Below, one piece after another: positions 34,946 to 44,604 of a DNA stretch of 64,000 bases. The DNA is from Bryobacteraceae bacterium (GTDB taxonomy: Bacteria > Acidobacteriota > Terriglobia > Bryobacterales > Bryobacteraceae): NCBI GenBank assembly GCA_026002875.1, contig BPGE01000001.1, positions 2,790,001 through 2,854,000 on the forward strand, given 5' to 3'. The notes under the pieces were generated by a model. It searched no databases. It was given only the letters and a program-made list of their open reading frames with translations, and was not told the DNA's origin. The position numbers and the translations under genes were made by a program. How positions within the stretch are numbered: the stretch's first letter is position 1; every line of letters begins with the position of its first letter.

Positions 34946-37813
34946 ATGATCGATACCCTTCTGGCGAAGATCTTCGGCACGAAACACGAGCGCGAAGTGA
35001 AGAAACTGCGCCCGATCGTGCAGGCCATCAACAGCCTGGAGCCTTCGCTGCAGAGCCTCTCCGATGCGGAGCTCGCCGCAAAGACCTCGGAGTTCAGGCA
35101 GCGCCTCGCCAACGGCCAGCCGCTCGACGATCTGCTCGTGGAAGCCTTCGCCGTCGTCCGCGAAGCCTCCCGGCGCGTGCTCAACATGCGCCACTTCGAC
35201 GTGCAGCTGATCGGCGGCATTGTCCTGCACCAGGGCAAGATCGCCGAAATGAAGACCGGCGAAGGAAAAACGCTCGTCGCCACGCTGCCCGTGTATCTCA
35301 ACGCCCTCACGGGCGACGGCGTGCACGTCGTCACCGTGAACGATTACCTCGCGCGGCGCGACTCGGAGTGGATGGGGCGAATTTACCGCTTCCTCGGCAT
35401 GAGCGTCGGACTGATCGTCCACGGACTCGACGACGAGGAGCGCCGCGCCGCTTATCACTCCGACATCACCTACGGCACGAACAACGAATTCGGATTCGAC
35501 TACCTGCGCGACAACATGAAGTTCCGCCTGGAGGATTGCGTCCAGCGCGAACACAACTTCGCCATCGTCGACGAAGTCGACTCGATCCTGATCGACGAGG
35601 CGCGCACGCCGCTCATTATCAGCGGCCCCTCGGAAGAGTCGACGGACAAGTATTACCGCGTCAACGCCATCATCCCCCGCCTGGTCCGCGGCGAGGTGAT
35701 CGAAGGCCGGGAGCCCGGCGAAAAGTACACGACGGGCGACTACACGGTCGACGAGCGCAACCGCACCGTCGCCCTCACCGAGGAGGGCGTCGCCAAGGTG
35801 GAGCGGCTTCTCGGCGTCCCCAATCTTTACGACCCCGAATACATCGAACTCAACCACCACGTCCAGCAGGCCCTCCGCGCCCACGTCCTGTACCAGCGCG
35901 ACCGCGACTATATCGTCAAGGACGGCGAGGTCATCATCGTCGACGAGTTCACCGGCCGCCTGATGCCGGGCCGGCGCTGGTCCGACGGCCTGCACCAGGC
36001 CATTGAAGCCAAGGAAGGGGTCAAGATCGAGCGCGAAAACCAGACGCTGGCGACGGTCACCTTCCAGAATTACTTCCGCCTGTACAAGAAACTCGCGGGC
36101 ATGACCGGCACCGCCGATACGGAAGCCGCCGAGTTCAACAAGATCTACAACCTCGACGTCGTGGTGATCCCCACCAACAAGCCCATGATCCGCAAGGATC
36201 ACAACGACATCGTCTACCGCACCGAAGCCGAAAAATGGCGCAACGCCGCCAAGGACATCGCCGAGCGGCACAAGACCGGCCAGCCCGTCCTCGTGGGCAC
36301 CATTTCCGTTGAAAAGAGTGAAAAACTCAGCGGAATTCTCAAGAAAATGGGCGTCAAACACGAGGTTCTGAACGCGAAAAACCACGAGCGCGAGGCCTAC
36401 ATCGTCGCCCAGGCGGGCCGCCTCGGAGCGGTGACCGTCTCCACCAACATGGCCGGCCGCGGAACCGACATCCTGCTCGGCGGCAACCCGGAATTTCTCG
36501 CGCAGGAAGAAGCGCTCCGGACCAAAGCCGCCGAGACGATTCCCGCCGAGCTGTCCAGCACGATCGCCGACACGCACTTCTACTACTTCATGCGCGGCGA
36601 TCTTCACTACCGCGTCCGCATCGAGGACTGGAAAGACATTTTCGCCCGGTTCAAGGCCCAGTGCGACGCCGAGCATGAAAAAGTCGTCGCCGCGGGCGGC
36701 CTCTGCATCATCGGCACTGAACGCCACGAGTCCCGCCGCATCGACAACCAGCTCCGCGGACGCGCCGGCCGCCAGGGCGACCCCGGCGAGTCCCGTTTCT
36801 ACCTCTCTCTCCAGGACGACCTGCTCCGCATCTTCGGCGGCGACCGCATTCAGAACCTCATGCTCCGTCTGGGCATGGAGGAAGACGTCCCGATCGAGTC
36901 CCGCCTCATCACCAAGCGCATCGAGGCCGCGCAGAAGGCCGTCGAGGCCCAGAACTTCTCCATCCGCAAGCACGTCAAGGAATACGACGACGTGATGGAC
37001 AAGCAGCGCAAGGCCGTCTACGGCCTGCGCCGCCAGCTTCTGGAAGGCCGCGACATGAAGGAGCGGCTTTTCGAAATCGTCGACGGCATCCTCGCTTCCT
37101 TCATCGACTCGCGCTGCCCGGAGGGCGAAGATCCCTACAAGTGGGATCTCATCGGACTGCAGACCGACATCAACTCTCAGTTCGGCGTCAAGATCCTTCC
37201 CGCCGAAATCCAGCACATGTCGCGGCTGGAGATGGAAGAATACATCCTCGACAAGCTCCGCCGCCGGTACGACGAAAAAGAAGCCCTTGTCGGCCCCGAG
37301 GTGATGCGGGAAACCGAGCGGATGGTCTGGCTGAGCGTCATCGACCAGCAGTGGAAAGACCACCTGCTGTCGATGGATCACCTCAAAGAGGGCATCGGCA
37401 TGCGGGCCTACGGCCAGAAGGACCCGCTGATCGAGTACAAAAAGGAAGGCTTCCGCCTTTTCCAGGAGATGATGGACCGCATCGAGGACGAGACGGTCCG
37501 CTTCCTGTTCTTCCTGCAGCCCGTCACGGAGCGCCCGCGCACGGTGATCGACGGGCAGTGGGACTCCGCTCCGGCAGGAAACGGCCACCAGCCCGATGAC
37601 GGCCACGACCGCAAGGCCGCCCAGTCGTCCTTCGTGGACCTGACGCGCAACCTCCAGCGCAAGAAGGAACGCGAAATGGAAATGCTCCAGTTCGCCGGCG
37701 GCGAAGCCTCCAGCGCCCCGAAGTCCCAGGTGATCAAGGGCGCGAAGGTCGGACGGAACGATCCCTGCCCCTGCGGCAGCGGCAAAAAGTACAAGAAATG
37801 CTGCGGCGCCTGA
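34946..37813 (+). CDS. secA: Preprotein translocase ATPase SecA
   Basis: This 955-residue motor drives protein export through SecYEG. Visible are the Walker [12 protein letters not shown] (K108), the DEAD-like [15 protein letters not shown], the peptide-crosslinking domain near residues 220-370, [14 protein letters not shown] in the second nucleotide-binding fold, and the C-terminal zinc tail [16 protein letters not shown] that binds SecB or ribosomes. An insertion relative to E. coli at about residues 535-570 ([19 protein letters not shown]) is noted. The downstream gene overlaps its last codons by 16 bp. Confidence 0.98.
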   Translation: MIDTLLAKIFGTKHEREVKKLRPIVQAINSLEPSLQSLSDAELAAKTSEFRQRLANGQPLDDLLVEAFAVVREASRRVLNMRHFDVQLIGGIVLHQGKIAEMKTGEGKTLVATLPVYLNALTGDGVHVVTVNDYLARRDSEWMGRIYRFLGMSVGLIVHGLDDEERRAAYHSDITYGTNNEFGFDYLRDNMKFRLEDCVQREHNFAIVDEVDSILIDEARTPLIISGPSEESTDKYYRVNAIIPRLVRGEVIEGREPGEKYTTGDYTVDERNRTVALTEEGVAKVERLLGVPNLYDPEYIELNHHVQQALRAHVLYQRDRDYIVKDGEVIIVDEFTGRLMPGRRWSDGLHQAIEAKEGVKIERENQTLATVTFQNYFRLYKKLAGMTGTADTEAAEFNKIYNLDVVVIPTNKPMIRKDHNDIVYRTEAEKWRNAAKDIAERHKTGQPVLVGTISVEKSEKLSGILKKMGVKHEVLNAKNHEREAYIVAQAGRLGAVTVSTNMAGRGTDILLGGNPEFLAQEEALRTKAAETIPAELSSTIADTHFYYFMRGDLHYRVRIEDWKDIFARFKAQCDAEHEKVVAAGGLCIIGTERHESRRIDNQLRGRAGRQGDPGESRFYLSLQDDLLRIFGGDRIQNLMLRLGMEEDVPIESRLITKRIEAAQKAVEAQNFSIRKHVKEYDDVMDKQRKAVYGLRRQLLEGRDMKERLFEIVDGILASFIDSRCPEGEDPYKWDLIGLQTDINSQFGVKILPAEIQHMSRLEMEEYILDKLRRRYDEKEALVGPEVMRETERMVWLSVIDQQWKDHLLSMDHLKEGIGMRAYGQKDPLIEYKKEGFRLFQEMMDRIEDETVRFLFFLQPVTERPRTVIDGQWDSAPAGNGHQPDDGHDRKAAQSSFVDLTRNLQRKKEREMEMLQFAGGEASSAPKSQVIKGAKVGRNDPCPCGSGKKYKKCCGA

Positions 37814-38775
37814 CCCTCCTGGCCGCTGTCTCGGCCGCCGCCTGGGCCGGCATCTGGCCCGAGTCCTGGCATGGCTCGCGGATGCTGAAGTCGTCGCCTG
37901 TAGAACCCGAGGACCCGCAGCTCTGGGCCGAATACGGCGGCGAAGCCGCGGAACGGGCCCTCTACGACGGCCCCGTGGGCCGTTTCGCCGCCACCGCATG
38001 GCGGCTGCAGGACGCCACGGGCGCCCTCGCCTGGTATCAGGCTAACCGCCCCCCGAAGTGCACTCCCGTGCGGGATTCCCTCACTGCGTGCGTGACGCCG
38101 GGCGGCGCCATGCACGTCCGCTTCAACTACGTTCTCCTGTTCGAGGGCTGGCGGCCGCTGCAGAAAGAACTCGACGAGCTCTTCCGCGTCGCTCCGGCCG
38201 TCCGGTCCGGCGGGGGGCTGCCCTACCTGCCCGGGTATCTGCCGGAAAAGGGACTCGTCCGGAACAGCGAACGGTATCTGCTCGGCGTCCACTCGCTCCA
38301 GAAATTCCTCCCCTGGGTTCCCCCCTCCATCGTCGGCTTCGAAGACGGCGTCGAAGTCCAGGCCGGCAAGCTGGAACTCGGCTCGGCGACCTCCGACTAT
38401 GCCATCTTCTACTACCACACGCCCCAGCTGGCCCGGATCAAAGAGAGCGAATTCCGCAAACAGCCCGGCTGGCTGGTGAAACGCTCCTACGTCCTGGTCG
38501 GCGTCTTTCCGCCCGGCGTCCCCGAGGCTGCAGCCAGAACCGTCCTCGACGCTCTGGAGTGGAAGGCGGAAGTGATTCGCAACGAGGCGACAACGCCCCC
38601 GCCCATGCCCGACGTCTTCGGCCTCCTGATCGGGATCGTCAAACTGATCGGCCTTCTCCTTCTCTTCTGCCTTGGCGGCGGCAGTCTCTTTGCCATCTTC
38701 GCCGCACTCGCACGGCGGCGCCGTGTCCGCATGTACGGAAACGACGATCCTTACACGGTGATCCGACTGGATTAA
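37798..38775 (+). CDS. Exported, C-terminally membrane-anchored protein of unknown function, overlapping secA
   Basis: This 325-residue protein has a signal peptide ([17 protein letters not shown]) and one strong C-terminal membrane helix ([20 protein letters not shown]) followed by a basic cytoplasmic tail. The intervening domain, about residues 20-270, begins [13 protein letters not shown] and resembles the DUF6599-type proteins of Acidobacteria; that comparison is from memory. Its ATG lies 16 bp inside secA, so it is translated from the secA message, suggesting a link to export or envelope biogenesis. The last 50 residues contain the sequence most likely exposed to the cytoplasm. Confidence 0.75.
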   Translation: MLRRLTLLAAVSAAAWAGIWPESWHGSRMLKSSPVEPEDPQLWAEYGGEAAERALYDGPVGRFAATAWRLQDATGALAWYQANRPPKCTPVRDSLTACVTPGGAMHVRFNYVLLFEGWRPLQKELDELFRVAPAVRSGGGLPYLPGYLPEKGLVRNSERYLLGVHSLQKFLPWVPPSIVGFEDGVEVQAGKLELGSATSDYAIFYYHTPQLARIKESEFRKQPGWLVKRSYVLVGVFPPGVPEAAARTVLDALEWKAEVIRNEATTPPPMPDVFGLLIGIVKLIGLLLLFCLGGGSLFAIFAALARRRRVRMYGNDDPYTVIRLD

Positions 38776-39032
38776 GAAACATCCACAAAACAGGATTCTG
38801 GCGATTGTCCATCGGAAACAAGAGTATCGCTGCGGCGCATTGGCCCTGCTGATCCTGAGGCCTGCCTGATCGGATGGATAAGCTGCCCTGTATCTCAGAG
38901 TTAGAGCGGAAAACTGTTCGCCGCCAGCCGTTCCCGGACAGCCTGCCGCAATGGCAAGAAAAACAGAACCGCCCGGATAACCCGTTTCTGATCAATTGAT
39001 TACAGGCAAATTGCGCCCGCCCTCATTTTTTC
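38776..39032. other. Non-coding gap between the secA operon and the RNase J leader
   Basis: No gene or clear terminator is visible. The sequence is less GC-rich than its surroundings. The leader and its promoter follow directly. Confidence 0.5.
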
Positions 39033-39061
39033 TTGACAAGCCGTTTCTCACCGTCTACCCT
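39033..39061 (+). promoter_or_regulatory. Sigma70-type promoter upstream of RNase J
   Basis: A consensus TTGACA (39033-39038), a 17-bp spacer and TACCCT (39056-39061) predict a start near 39068. It is one of the best promoter matches in the window. Confidence 0.65.
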
Positions 39062-39067
39062 CAAATC

Positions 39068-39154
39068 ACATACAGGTTTTTCGGTCGCGAGACCGTCGAA
39101 TCTGTTTCTCCCATTGAACATCAGAACGGGCCCGTCCTCAGGGACGGGCCCTTT
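39068..39154 (+). ncRNA. Structured leader or small RNA upstream of RNase J
   Basis: The predicted transcript of about 87 nt has two hairpins. The first (39072-39105) has an 8-bp lower stem with two G-U pairs, a 2x2 mismatch, a 5-bp upper stem and a GCGA loop of GNRA type. The second is the terminator at 39128-39154. A promoter just upstream and a terminator 40 bp before the rnj start are what a small RNA or a transcription attenuator would show. I recognise no known RNA family. Confidence 0.5.
39128..39154 (+). terminator. Intrinsic terminator in the RNase J leader
   Basis: A perfect 10-bp GC stem (39128-39137 with 39142-39151) closed by a TCAG loop is followed by TTT. It lies 40 bp before the rnj ATG. 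Confidence 0.65.
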
Positions 39155-39194
39155 GCGTGTTAGCCTTGTACTTTCAGGAGAATCCCCCCAACCC

Positions 39195-40865
39195 ATGGCT
39201 GACGCTGTCCTCCAGGTGATCCCGCTCGGCGGCCTGGGCGAATTCGGCATGAACTGCCTCGCCCTTCGTTACGGGGATGACATTGTCGTCATCGACGCCG
39301 GCATGATGTTTCCAGACGCGGAACTGCTCGGCGTCGACATTGTCACCCCGGACTTCGCCTATCTCGAACAACACCGCGAGATGGTGCGCGCCCTGGTGCT
39401 CACGCACGGGCACGAGGATCACATCGGCGCCGTTCCCTTCCTTCTGTCCGAAATCAACATCCCCGTCTACGGCACCGAATTCACGCTCGCCCTCGTCGAG
39501 CGCCGCCTCGAAGAGCATGAAATGGCCGATCAGGCCCGCCTGAACCGCGTGAAACCCGGCGAGCGCATCGTCCTCGGCCCATTCGAGATCGAGTTCATCC
39601 ACGTCACTCACTCCATCGTTCAGTCCGTCGCTCTCGCCATCCGCACTCCCCTCGGCGTCATCATCCACACAGGCGATTTCAAGATCGATCCCACGCCCAC
39701 GGACAACGAACTGTTCGATCTGCACACGCTGGCCGAATACGGCAAACGGGGCGTGCTGCTCCTGCTGTCCGACTCCACCAACGTCGACCGCCCCGGCTAC
39801 ACCCCCTCCGAACGCGCCGTCCTGCCCCGCTTCGAGGAGATCTTCAACCGCGCCCCCCGCCGGATCGTCGTCACCTGCTTCGCCAGCTCCGTCCACCGCA
39901 TCCAGCAGATTCTTGACATCGCCCACTCGAGCGGCCGCAAAGTGGCTTTCATCGGCCGCAGCATGCTCGCGTATACGGAAATCGCCCACACGCTCGGCCT
40001 GCTCCGCATTCCCGACAACCTCCTGCTGCGCCCCCAGGACGTCATGAGCGCTCCGCCTCACCGCGTGGTCGCCGTCGTCAGCGGCACGCAGGGCGAGCCC
40101 ATGTCCGCGATGAGCCGGGTGGCCGTGGACAACCACAAGCATCTCCGCCTTGAGCGCGGCGACGTCGTCGTCCACAGCGCCCGCATCATCCCCGGCAACG
40201 AAAAGGCCATCGGCCGCATGATGAACCACGTCGCCCGCCGCGGCGCCGAGGTCGTCGCCGGACAGATGAATCCGCCCGTCCACGTCTCCGGCCACGCCTC
40301 CCAGGAGGAGCTCAAACTGCTGCTGAATCTCGTCCGCCCCCGCTACTTCGTCCCCATCCATGGCGAGTTCTGGCAGATGTCGAAGCACGCCGCCCTCGCC
40401 TCGCACCTCGCCGACTACGGCCTCGAGGATACCTTCGTTCTGGAAACCGGCCAGACGCTGGTGATCGACGAACAGGGCGCGCGGCGCGGCGATTCCGTGC
40501 CCGTCGGCCGCGTCTGCATCGACTCCGGCTCCATCGACGAGGTCGTCGAGGACATGGTCATCCGCGACCGCCGCCACCTCAGCGAAGACGGCTTCCTCAT
40601 TCCCATCATCGCCATCGACAAGCACTCCGGCCGCGTCGAAGGCATGCCGGAAATCGTCACCCGCGGCTTCGTCAGCCCCGAGGACCGCGCCGACCTGCTT
40701 GCCGCCGCCCGCGACGTCGTCATCCGCACCATCGAGACGTCTTCCAGCGAGGAGCGCTCCGACTGGGGCGTCATCCAGGAAAAGATCCGCGCCGACCTCA
40801 AGCGCTTCCTCAACAAACAGACCCAGCGCCGCCCGCTCGTCCTGCCGGTCATCCTCGAGGTGTAA
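39195..40865 (+). CDS. rnj: Ribonuclease J
   Basis: This 556-residue metallo-beta-lactamase/beta-CASP nuclease processes and degrades RNA with 5'-exonuclease and endonuclease activity. The zinc motif HGHEDH is at residues 71-76 and further ligands lie in IHVTHS and HTGDFKID. GTQGEPMSAMSR marks the beta-CASP domain and IHGEFWQM follows. The C-terminal domain needed for dimerisation is present. The ATG 39195 was chosen because the conserved sequence starts just after it; AGGAG is somewhat far upstream (14 nt). The FAD oxidase gene begins 5 bp after its stop. Confidence 0.95.
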   Translation: MADAVLQVIPLGGLGEFGMNCLALRYGDDIVVIDAGMMFPDAELLGVDIVTPDFAYLEQHREMVRALVLTHGHEDHIGAVPFLLSEINIPVYGTEFTLALVERRLEEHEMADQARLNRVKPGERIVLGPFEIEFIHVTHSIVQSVALAIRTPLGVIIHTGDFKIDPTPTDNELFDLHTLAEYGKRGVLLLLSDSTNVDRPGYTPSERAVLPRFEEIFNRAPRRIVVTCFASSVHRIQQILDIAHSSGRKVAFIGRSMLAYTEIAHTLGLLRIPDNLLLRPQDVMSAPPHRVVAVVSGTQGEPMSAMSRVAVDNHKHLRLERGDVVVHSARIIPGNEKAIGRMMNHVARRGAEVVAGQMNPPVHVSGHASQEELKLLLNLVRPRYFVPIHGEFWQMSKHAALASHLADYGLEDTFVLETGQTLVIDEQGARRGDSVPVGRVCIDSGSIDEVVEDMVIRDRRHLSEDGFLIPIIAIDKHSGRVEGMPEIVTRGFVSPEDRADLLAAARDVVIRTIETSSSEERSDWGVIQEKIRADLKRFLNKQTQRRPLVLPVILEV

Positions 40866-40870
40866 GTCCC

Positions 40871-42238
40871 GTGGTCGCCGTCGAAGACGCCTCCGGCTAT
40901 CAGGGGTACGCCGACTCCATCCTTGCTCCCTCCACAGTCGAAGAACTGTCTGCCAACCTCCAGCGCGCCGCCGCCCTGGGCGTCCCCGTCACGCCCTCCG
41001 GCGCGGGCACCGGCATTACCGGCGGCCGCTGCCCGCAGGGCGGCTGGCTCGTCTCCACGGAGCGTCTCCGCCGCCTCGAAATCGCCCGCGGCCGCGCCGT
41101 TGTGGGCGCCGGCGTGCTTCTCAGGGACCTTCAGGCTGCCGCCGCCCGCACGGGTCAGTTTTACGCTCCGGATCCCACCGAGTGGACCGCCTCTATCGGC
41201 GGCAACATCGCCACCAACGCCAGCGGCTCCCGCAGCTTCCGCTACGGATCCACGCGCCGGCACGTGCTCTCCCTGACCGTGGTCTTCGCCGATGGCTCCA
41301 TCCGGGTCTGCCGCCGGGGAGAACCGCTCGATTTCCCCTACGAGCCCGTCCGCCAGCCAGCGACGACAAAGAACGCCGCCGGCTACTTCCTGCCGGAAAA
41401 CGCCTCCTGGACGGACCTCCTCTGCGGCAGCGAAGGCACGCTGGCGTTCATCGCCGAAGCCGAACTCAGTCTCCTGCCGCAGCCCGATTCCCTTCTCGCG
41501 GGCGTCGTCTTCTTCCCTGCTCTGGACGCCACGCTGGAGGCCGTCGAGCAATGGCGGACCGTCCCGCAGCTCCGCATGCTCGAGTTCATGGACTCCGCAT
41601 CGCTCGGCATCCTGCGCGAGGACGCCGCCGCTCCCATTCCTGCAGAGGCCCGCGCCTGCCTCATGATCGAACAGCAGCTCGACGGGCTCGACGGCGATCC
41701 CGTCGACGCGTGGCTGGAACGCCTCCAGTCGGCCGGCGCCCTCGATGAATCGTGGTTTGGAACCGCGCCCGCCGACTTCGAACGCTTCCGCGCCTTCCGC
41801 CATGCGCTGCCCGAGTGCGTCAACGCGCGCGTCCGCAGCCGCGGCTTCGAGAAGATCAGCTCCGATCTCGCCGTTCCCCTTCACCGCAACGCCGAAATGA
41901 TGGCCTTCTACCTGCGCGAGCTCGAACTGCGCTTTCCCGGCCGCTACGCCATCTACGGCCACATCGGCGACGCCCACGTCCACGTCAACATCCTGTCCGA
42001 ATCAGCCGGAGATGCCGCCAGCGGGCGCGCCTGGATGCTTGACGCCGCCCGCGAAGCCGTCCGCCTCGGCGGCACCGTGAGCGCCGAGCACGGTCTCGGC
42101 AAGCGCAAGCGCGCGCTGCTCGAAATCATGTACCCGCCCGGGGAAATCGCCTCCATGCGCGCCGTCAAGTCCCGCCTCGATCCCCAGTGGCGGCTCAGTC
42201 CGGGGACATTATTTCCAGATCCGAATGTCACCATTTGA
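40871..42238 (+). CDS. FAD-linked oxidase (GlcD/D-lactate dehydrogenase-like)
   Basis: This 455-residue flavoprotein has an N-terminal FAD_binding_4 domain (PSGAGTGITGG near residue 40, then TEWTASIGGNIATNASGS near 110) and a C-terminal FAD-oxidase domain ending with SAEHGLGKRKR. The family oxidises 2-hydroxy acids such as glycolate or D-lactate. The start is GTG at 40871 with GAGGTG as ribosome-binding site inside the end of rnj. No GlcE/GlcF partners follow, so it probably acts alone; the substrate is not determined. Confidence 0.88.
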   Translation: MVAVEDASGYQGYADSILAPSTVEELSANLQRAAALGVPVTPSGAGTGITGGRCPQGGWLVSTERLRRLEIARGRAVVGAGVLLRDLQAAAARTGQFYAPDPTEWTASIGGNIATNASGSRSFRYGSTRRHVLSLTVVFADGSIRVCRRGEPLDFPYEPVRQPATTKNAAGYFLPENASWTDLLCGSEGTLAFIAEAELSLLPQPDSLLAGVVFFPALDATLEAVEQWRTVPQLRMLEFMDSASLGILREDAAAPIPAEARACLMIEQQLDGLDGDPVDAWLERLQSAGALDESWFGTAPADFERFRAFRHALPECVNARVRSRGFEKISSDLAVPLHRNAEMMAFYLRELELRFPGRYAIYGHIGDAHVHVNILSESAGDAASGRAWMLDAAREAVRLGGTVSAEHGLGKRKRALLEIMYPPGEIASMRAVKSRLDPQWRLSPGTLFPDPNVTI

Positions 42239-42311
42239 CCCGGACTGCGTCATTTGATACGCATGGAGTGTCGGCGTCTTCGCCCGCCGCGAATTCCCAT
42301 CGGGGGTGCAA

Positions 42312-43604
42312 ATGGCACAAGACCGTCTTCTTGTTACTGATTCGCGTACCGGAAAGCAGTACGAACTGCCCATCACCGACGGTACCATCCACGCCACGGA
42401 CCTGCGGCAGATCAAGGTCTCGGATGACGACTTCGGCCTGATGAGTTATGATCCCGCCTATCTGAATACCGCCTCCTGCCGCAGTTCGATCACCTACATC
42501 GATGGCGACAAGGGAATCCTGCGCTACCGCGGCTATCCCATCGAAGTGCTGGCCGAGAACTGCTCGTTCCTGGAGGTCGCGTGGCTGCTTCTCAACGGCG
42601 AACTGCCCACGCGCGAAGAACTCGACGCCTGGACCGCGCAGGTCAAGAAACACGTCCTCATCCACGAAACCACGAAGAAATTCCTCGAGGGCTTCCGCTA
42701 CGACGCGCACCCGATGGGCATGCTCATTTCCACGGTCGCGGCTCTCTCCACCGTCTATCCGGACGCGAAGAACGTTCATGATCCGGAGGTCCGCCGCAAG
42801 CATATCGTCCGCCTCATTGCGAAGATGCCGACGATCACGGCGTATTGCTACCGCCATCACTTCGGCCTGCCCTACGTCTACCCGGATCCCGAGCTCGGCT
42901 ACACCGAGAACTTCATGAACATGCTCTGGCGCCTGCTCGAGCCGAAGTACATCGCCAATCCCGTGCTGGCGCGCGCCCTCGATATTCTGTTCATCCTTCA
43001 CGCCGACCACGAGCAGAACTGCTCGACTTCCACCATGCGCACGGTCGGCTCCTCGCTCGCCGATCCCTACGTTTCCGTCGCCGCCGCCGCCGCCGCGCTC
43101 AGCGGCCCCCTGCACGGCGGCGCCAACGAGGAAGTCCTGCACATGCTCGACGAAATCGGCACGAAGGACAAGGTTCCCGCCTACATCGAGCGCGTCAAGC
43201 GCGGCGAAGTCCGCCTCATGGGCTTCGGCCACCGCGTCTACAAGAACTACGACCCGCGGGCGCGCATCATCAAGCGCACCGCCGACGAAGTGTTCGCCGT
43301 CACCGGCTACAACCCGAAGATCGAAATCGCCAGGGAGCTCGAGCGCATCGCCCTCGAGGACGAATACTTCATCAAGCGCAAGCTTTATCCCAACGTCGAT
43401 TTCTACTCCGGCATCATTTACGAGGCCATGGGCTTCAAGCCCCGGCTCTTCACAGTCCTGTTCGCCATCCCGCGCGTGGTCGGCTGGCTGGCGCAGTGGG
43501 ACGAGCTGCTCCGCGATCCCGAGCAGAAGATCGCCCGCCCGCGCCAGATCTACACGGGCTATGGCGAGCGCCAGTTCATCCCCATCCACGAGCGCAAGAA
43601 GTAG
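42312..43604 (+). CDS. gltA: Citrate synthase
   Basis: This 430-residue type II citrate synthase condenses oxaloacetate with acetyl-CoA. Catalytic His residues lie in LHADHEQNCST and GPLHGGANEE, and the catalytic Asp in NVDFYSG. FGHRVYKNYDPR is also diagnostic. ATG 42312 is preferred over GTG 42306 on ribosome-binding-site spacing, but both are possible. A good terminator follows the stop. Confidence 0.97.
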   Translation: MAQDRLLVTDSRTGKQYELPITDGTIHATDLRQIKVSDDDFGLMSYDPAYLNTASCRSSITYIDGDKGILRYRGYPIEVLAENCSFLEVAWLLLNGELPTREELDAWTAQVKKHVLIHETTKKFLEGFRYDAHPMGMLISTVAALSTVYPDAKNVHDPEVRRKHIVRLIAKMPTITAYCYRHHFGLPYVYPDPELGYTENFMNMLWRLLEPKYIANPVLARALDILFILHADHEQNCSTSTMRTVGSSLADPYVSVAAAAAALSGPLHGGANEEVLHMLDEIGTKDKVPAYIERVKRGEVRLMGFGHRVYKNYDPRARIIKRTADEVFAVTGYNPKIEIARELERIALEDEYFIKRKLYPNVDFYSGIIYEAMGFKPRLFTVLFAIPRVVGWLAQWDELLRDPEQKIARPRQIYTGYGERQFIPIHERKK

Positions 43605-43611
43605 TCTCCCC

Positions 43612-43638
43612 GGGGGCGGCGAGGTCCGCCCCCTTTCT
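43612..43638 (+). terminator. Intrinsic terminator of gltA
   Basis: A perfect 8-bp stem (43612-43619 with 43626-43633) with a 6-nt loop, followed by TTTCT, lies 7 bp after the gltA stop. Confidence 0.75.
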
Positions 43639-43760
43639 CCGCCATCGCCTCCCGGATTGGGCTGCCGGGAGCAATCTAAATCACCCGCCGGACCTTCGCC
43701 TCTGCCCTCCGCCCCCGAAACCGCAGCTCGACACCCGGAAACATTCCTGCCCTTTGCCGC

Positions 43761-43790
43761 CTTGTCATCCAAATTTCATGGCACTGTAAC
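43761..43790 (+). promoter_or_regulatory. Pho box upstream of the PhoB-type regulator
   Basis: TGTCAT (43763), TTTCAT (43774) and TGTAAC (43785) are spaced exactly 11 bp apart, the periodicity of PhoB direct repeats. A further TGTAAC occurs at 43805, out of phase. This suggests autoregulation by phosphate limitation. Confidence 0.6.
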
Positions 43791-43827
43791 GAAAGCCCTG
43801 TATCTGTAACAATAGGAACAAGGGCCG

Positions 43828-44541
43828 ATGAAGAAAATCCTTCTGATCGAAGATGATACGGATCTCTACGCGCTGCTGAAATACAACCTCGAAAAGGAAG
43901 GCTTCCTGCTCGTGGGCAGCCAGACCGGCCGAGGCGCCGTGGAGCTCGTCCGGCGCGAGCGCCCCGACCTGATTATCCTCGACATCATGCTGCCCGACTC
44001 TGACGGGCTCGACATCTGCAAAGGCATCCGCAGCCGCCCGGAACTCGCCCACATCCCGATCATCTTCCTCACCGCCCGCGCCTCGGAGACGGACCGCATC
44101 CTCGGTCTCGAACTCGGCGCCAGCGACTACATCGTCAAACCCTTCTTCGTCCGCGAGCTCATCGCACGGGTCAAAATCCAGTTCCGGCAGGCGCAGCCGC
44201 CGGCGCGTCCCATCCAGGCGGGTCCTCTGATGCTCGACCGCGCCACCTGCCGCGTCACTCTCGACGGCAAGCCCGTCTCGCTGACGGCCACTGAATTCCG
44301 CCTGCTCGAGTTCCTCATGTCCCGCCCCGGCGTCGTCTTCAGCCGCGAGCAGCTTCTGGACGCAGTCTGGGGCCATGACCGCGCCGTCACCGACCGCACC
44401 GTCGACGTCTACATCCTCCGCCTCCGCCAGAAACTCGAAGGCGAGAACGAGTCTCTCAGCTTCATCCGCAGCGTCCGCGGCTTCGGGTATTCGTTCAACG
44501 AAGACCCTGTTCAGTCCGCCCGCCAGCCCGCTGCAAGCTGA
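43828..44541 (+). CDS. phoB: PhoB-type response regulator (OmpR family)
   Basis: This 237-residue response regulator has the acidic pair ED at 8-9, the phospho-acceptor D52 (LDIMLPDSDG), the conserved Lys near 103 (VKPF) and a C-terminal winged helix at about 130-230 (SREQLLDAVWG, DRTVDVYILRLRQKL). It resembles PhoB more than other OmpR members, and the Pho box upstream supports that name. No histidine kinase gene (phoR) is adjacent; the downstream gene is a convergent chemoreceptor. The DNA target would be Pho boxes. Confidence 0.8.
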   Translation: MKKILLIEDDTDLYALLKYNLEKEGFLLVGSQTGRGAVELVRRERPDLIILDIMLPDSDGLDICKGIRSRPELAHIPIIFLTARASETDRILGLELGASDYIVKPFFVRELIARVKIQFRQAQPPARPIQAGPLMLDRATCRVTLDGKPVSLTATEFRLLEFLMSRPGVVFSREQLLDAVWGHDRAVTDRTVDVYILRLRQKLEGENESLSFIRSVRGFGYSFNEDPVQSARQPAAS

Positions 44542-44604
44542 TTCGCCGCGGCGCCAGCATCGGAGGGCACGGTTCTCCGCAGTCCGCCCGGGCGAAGCGC
44601 AGGG

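Noticed and set aside
34652-37999. A minus-strand frame of over 1100 codons
   Set aside because: It is antisense to secA and contains no motif. High-GC codon structure keeps the opposite strand open.
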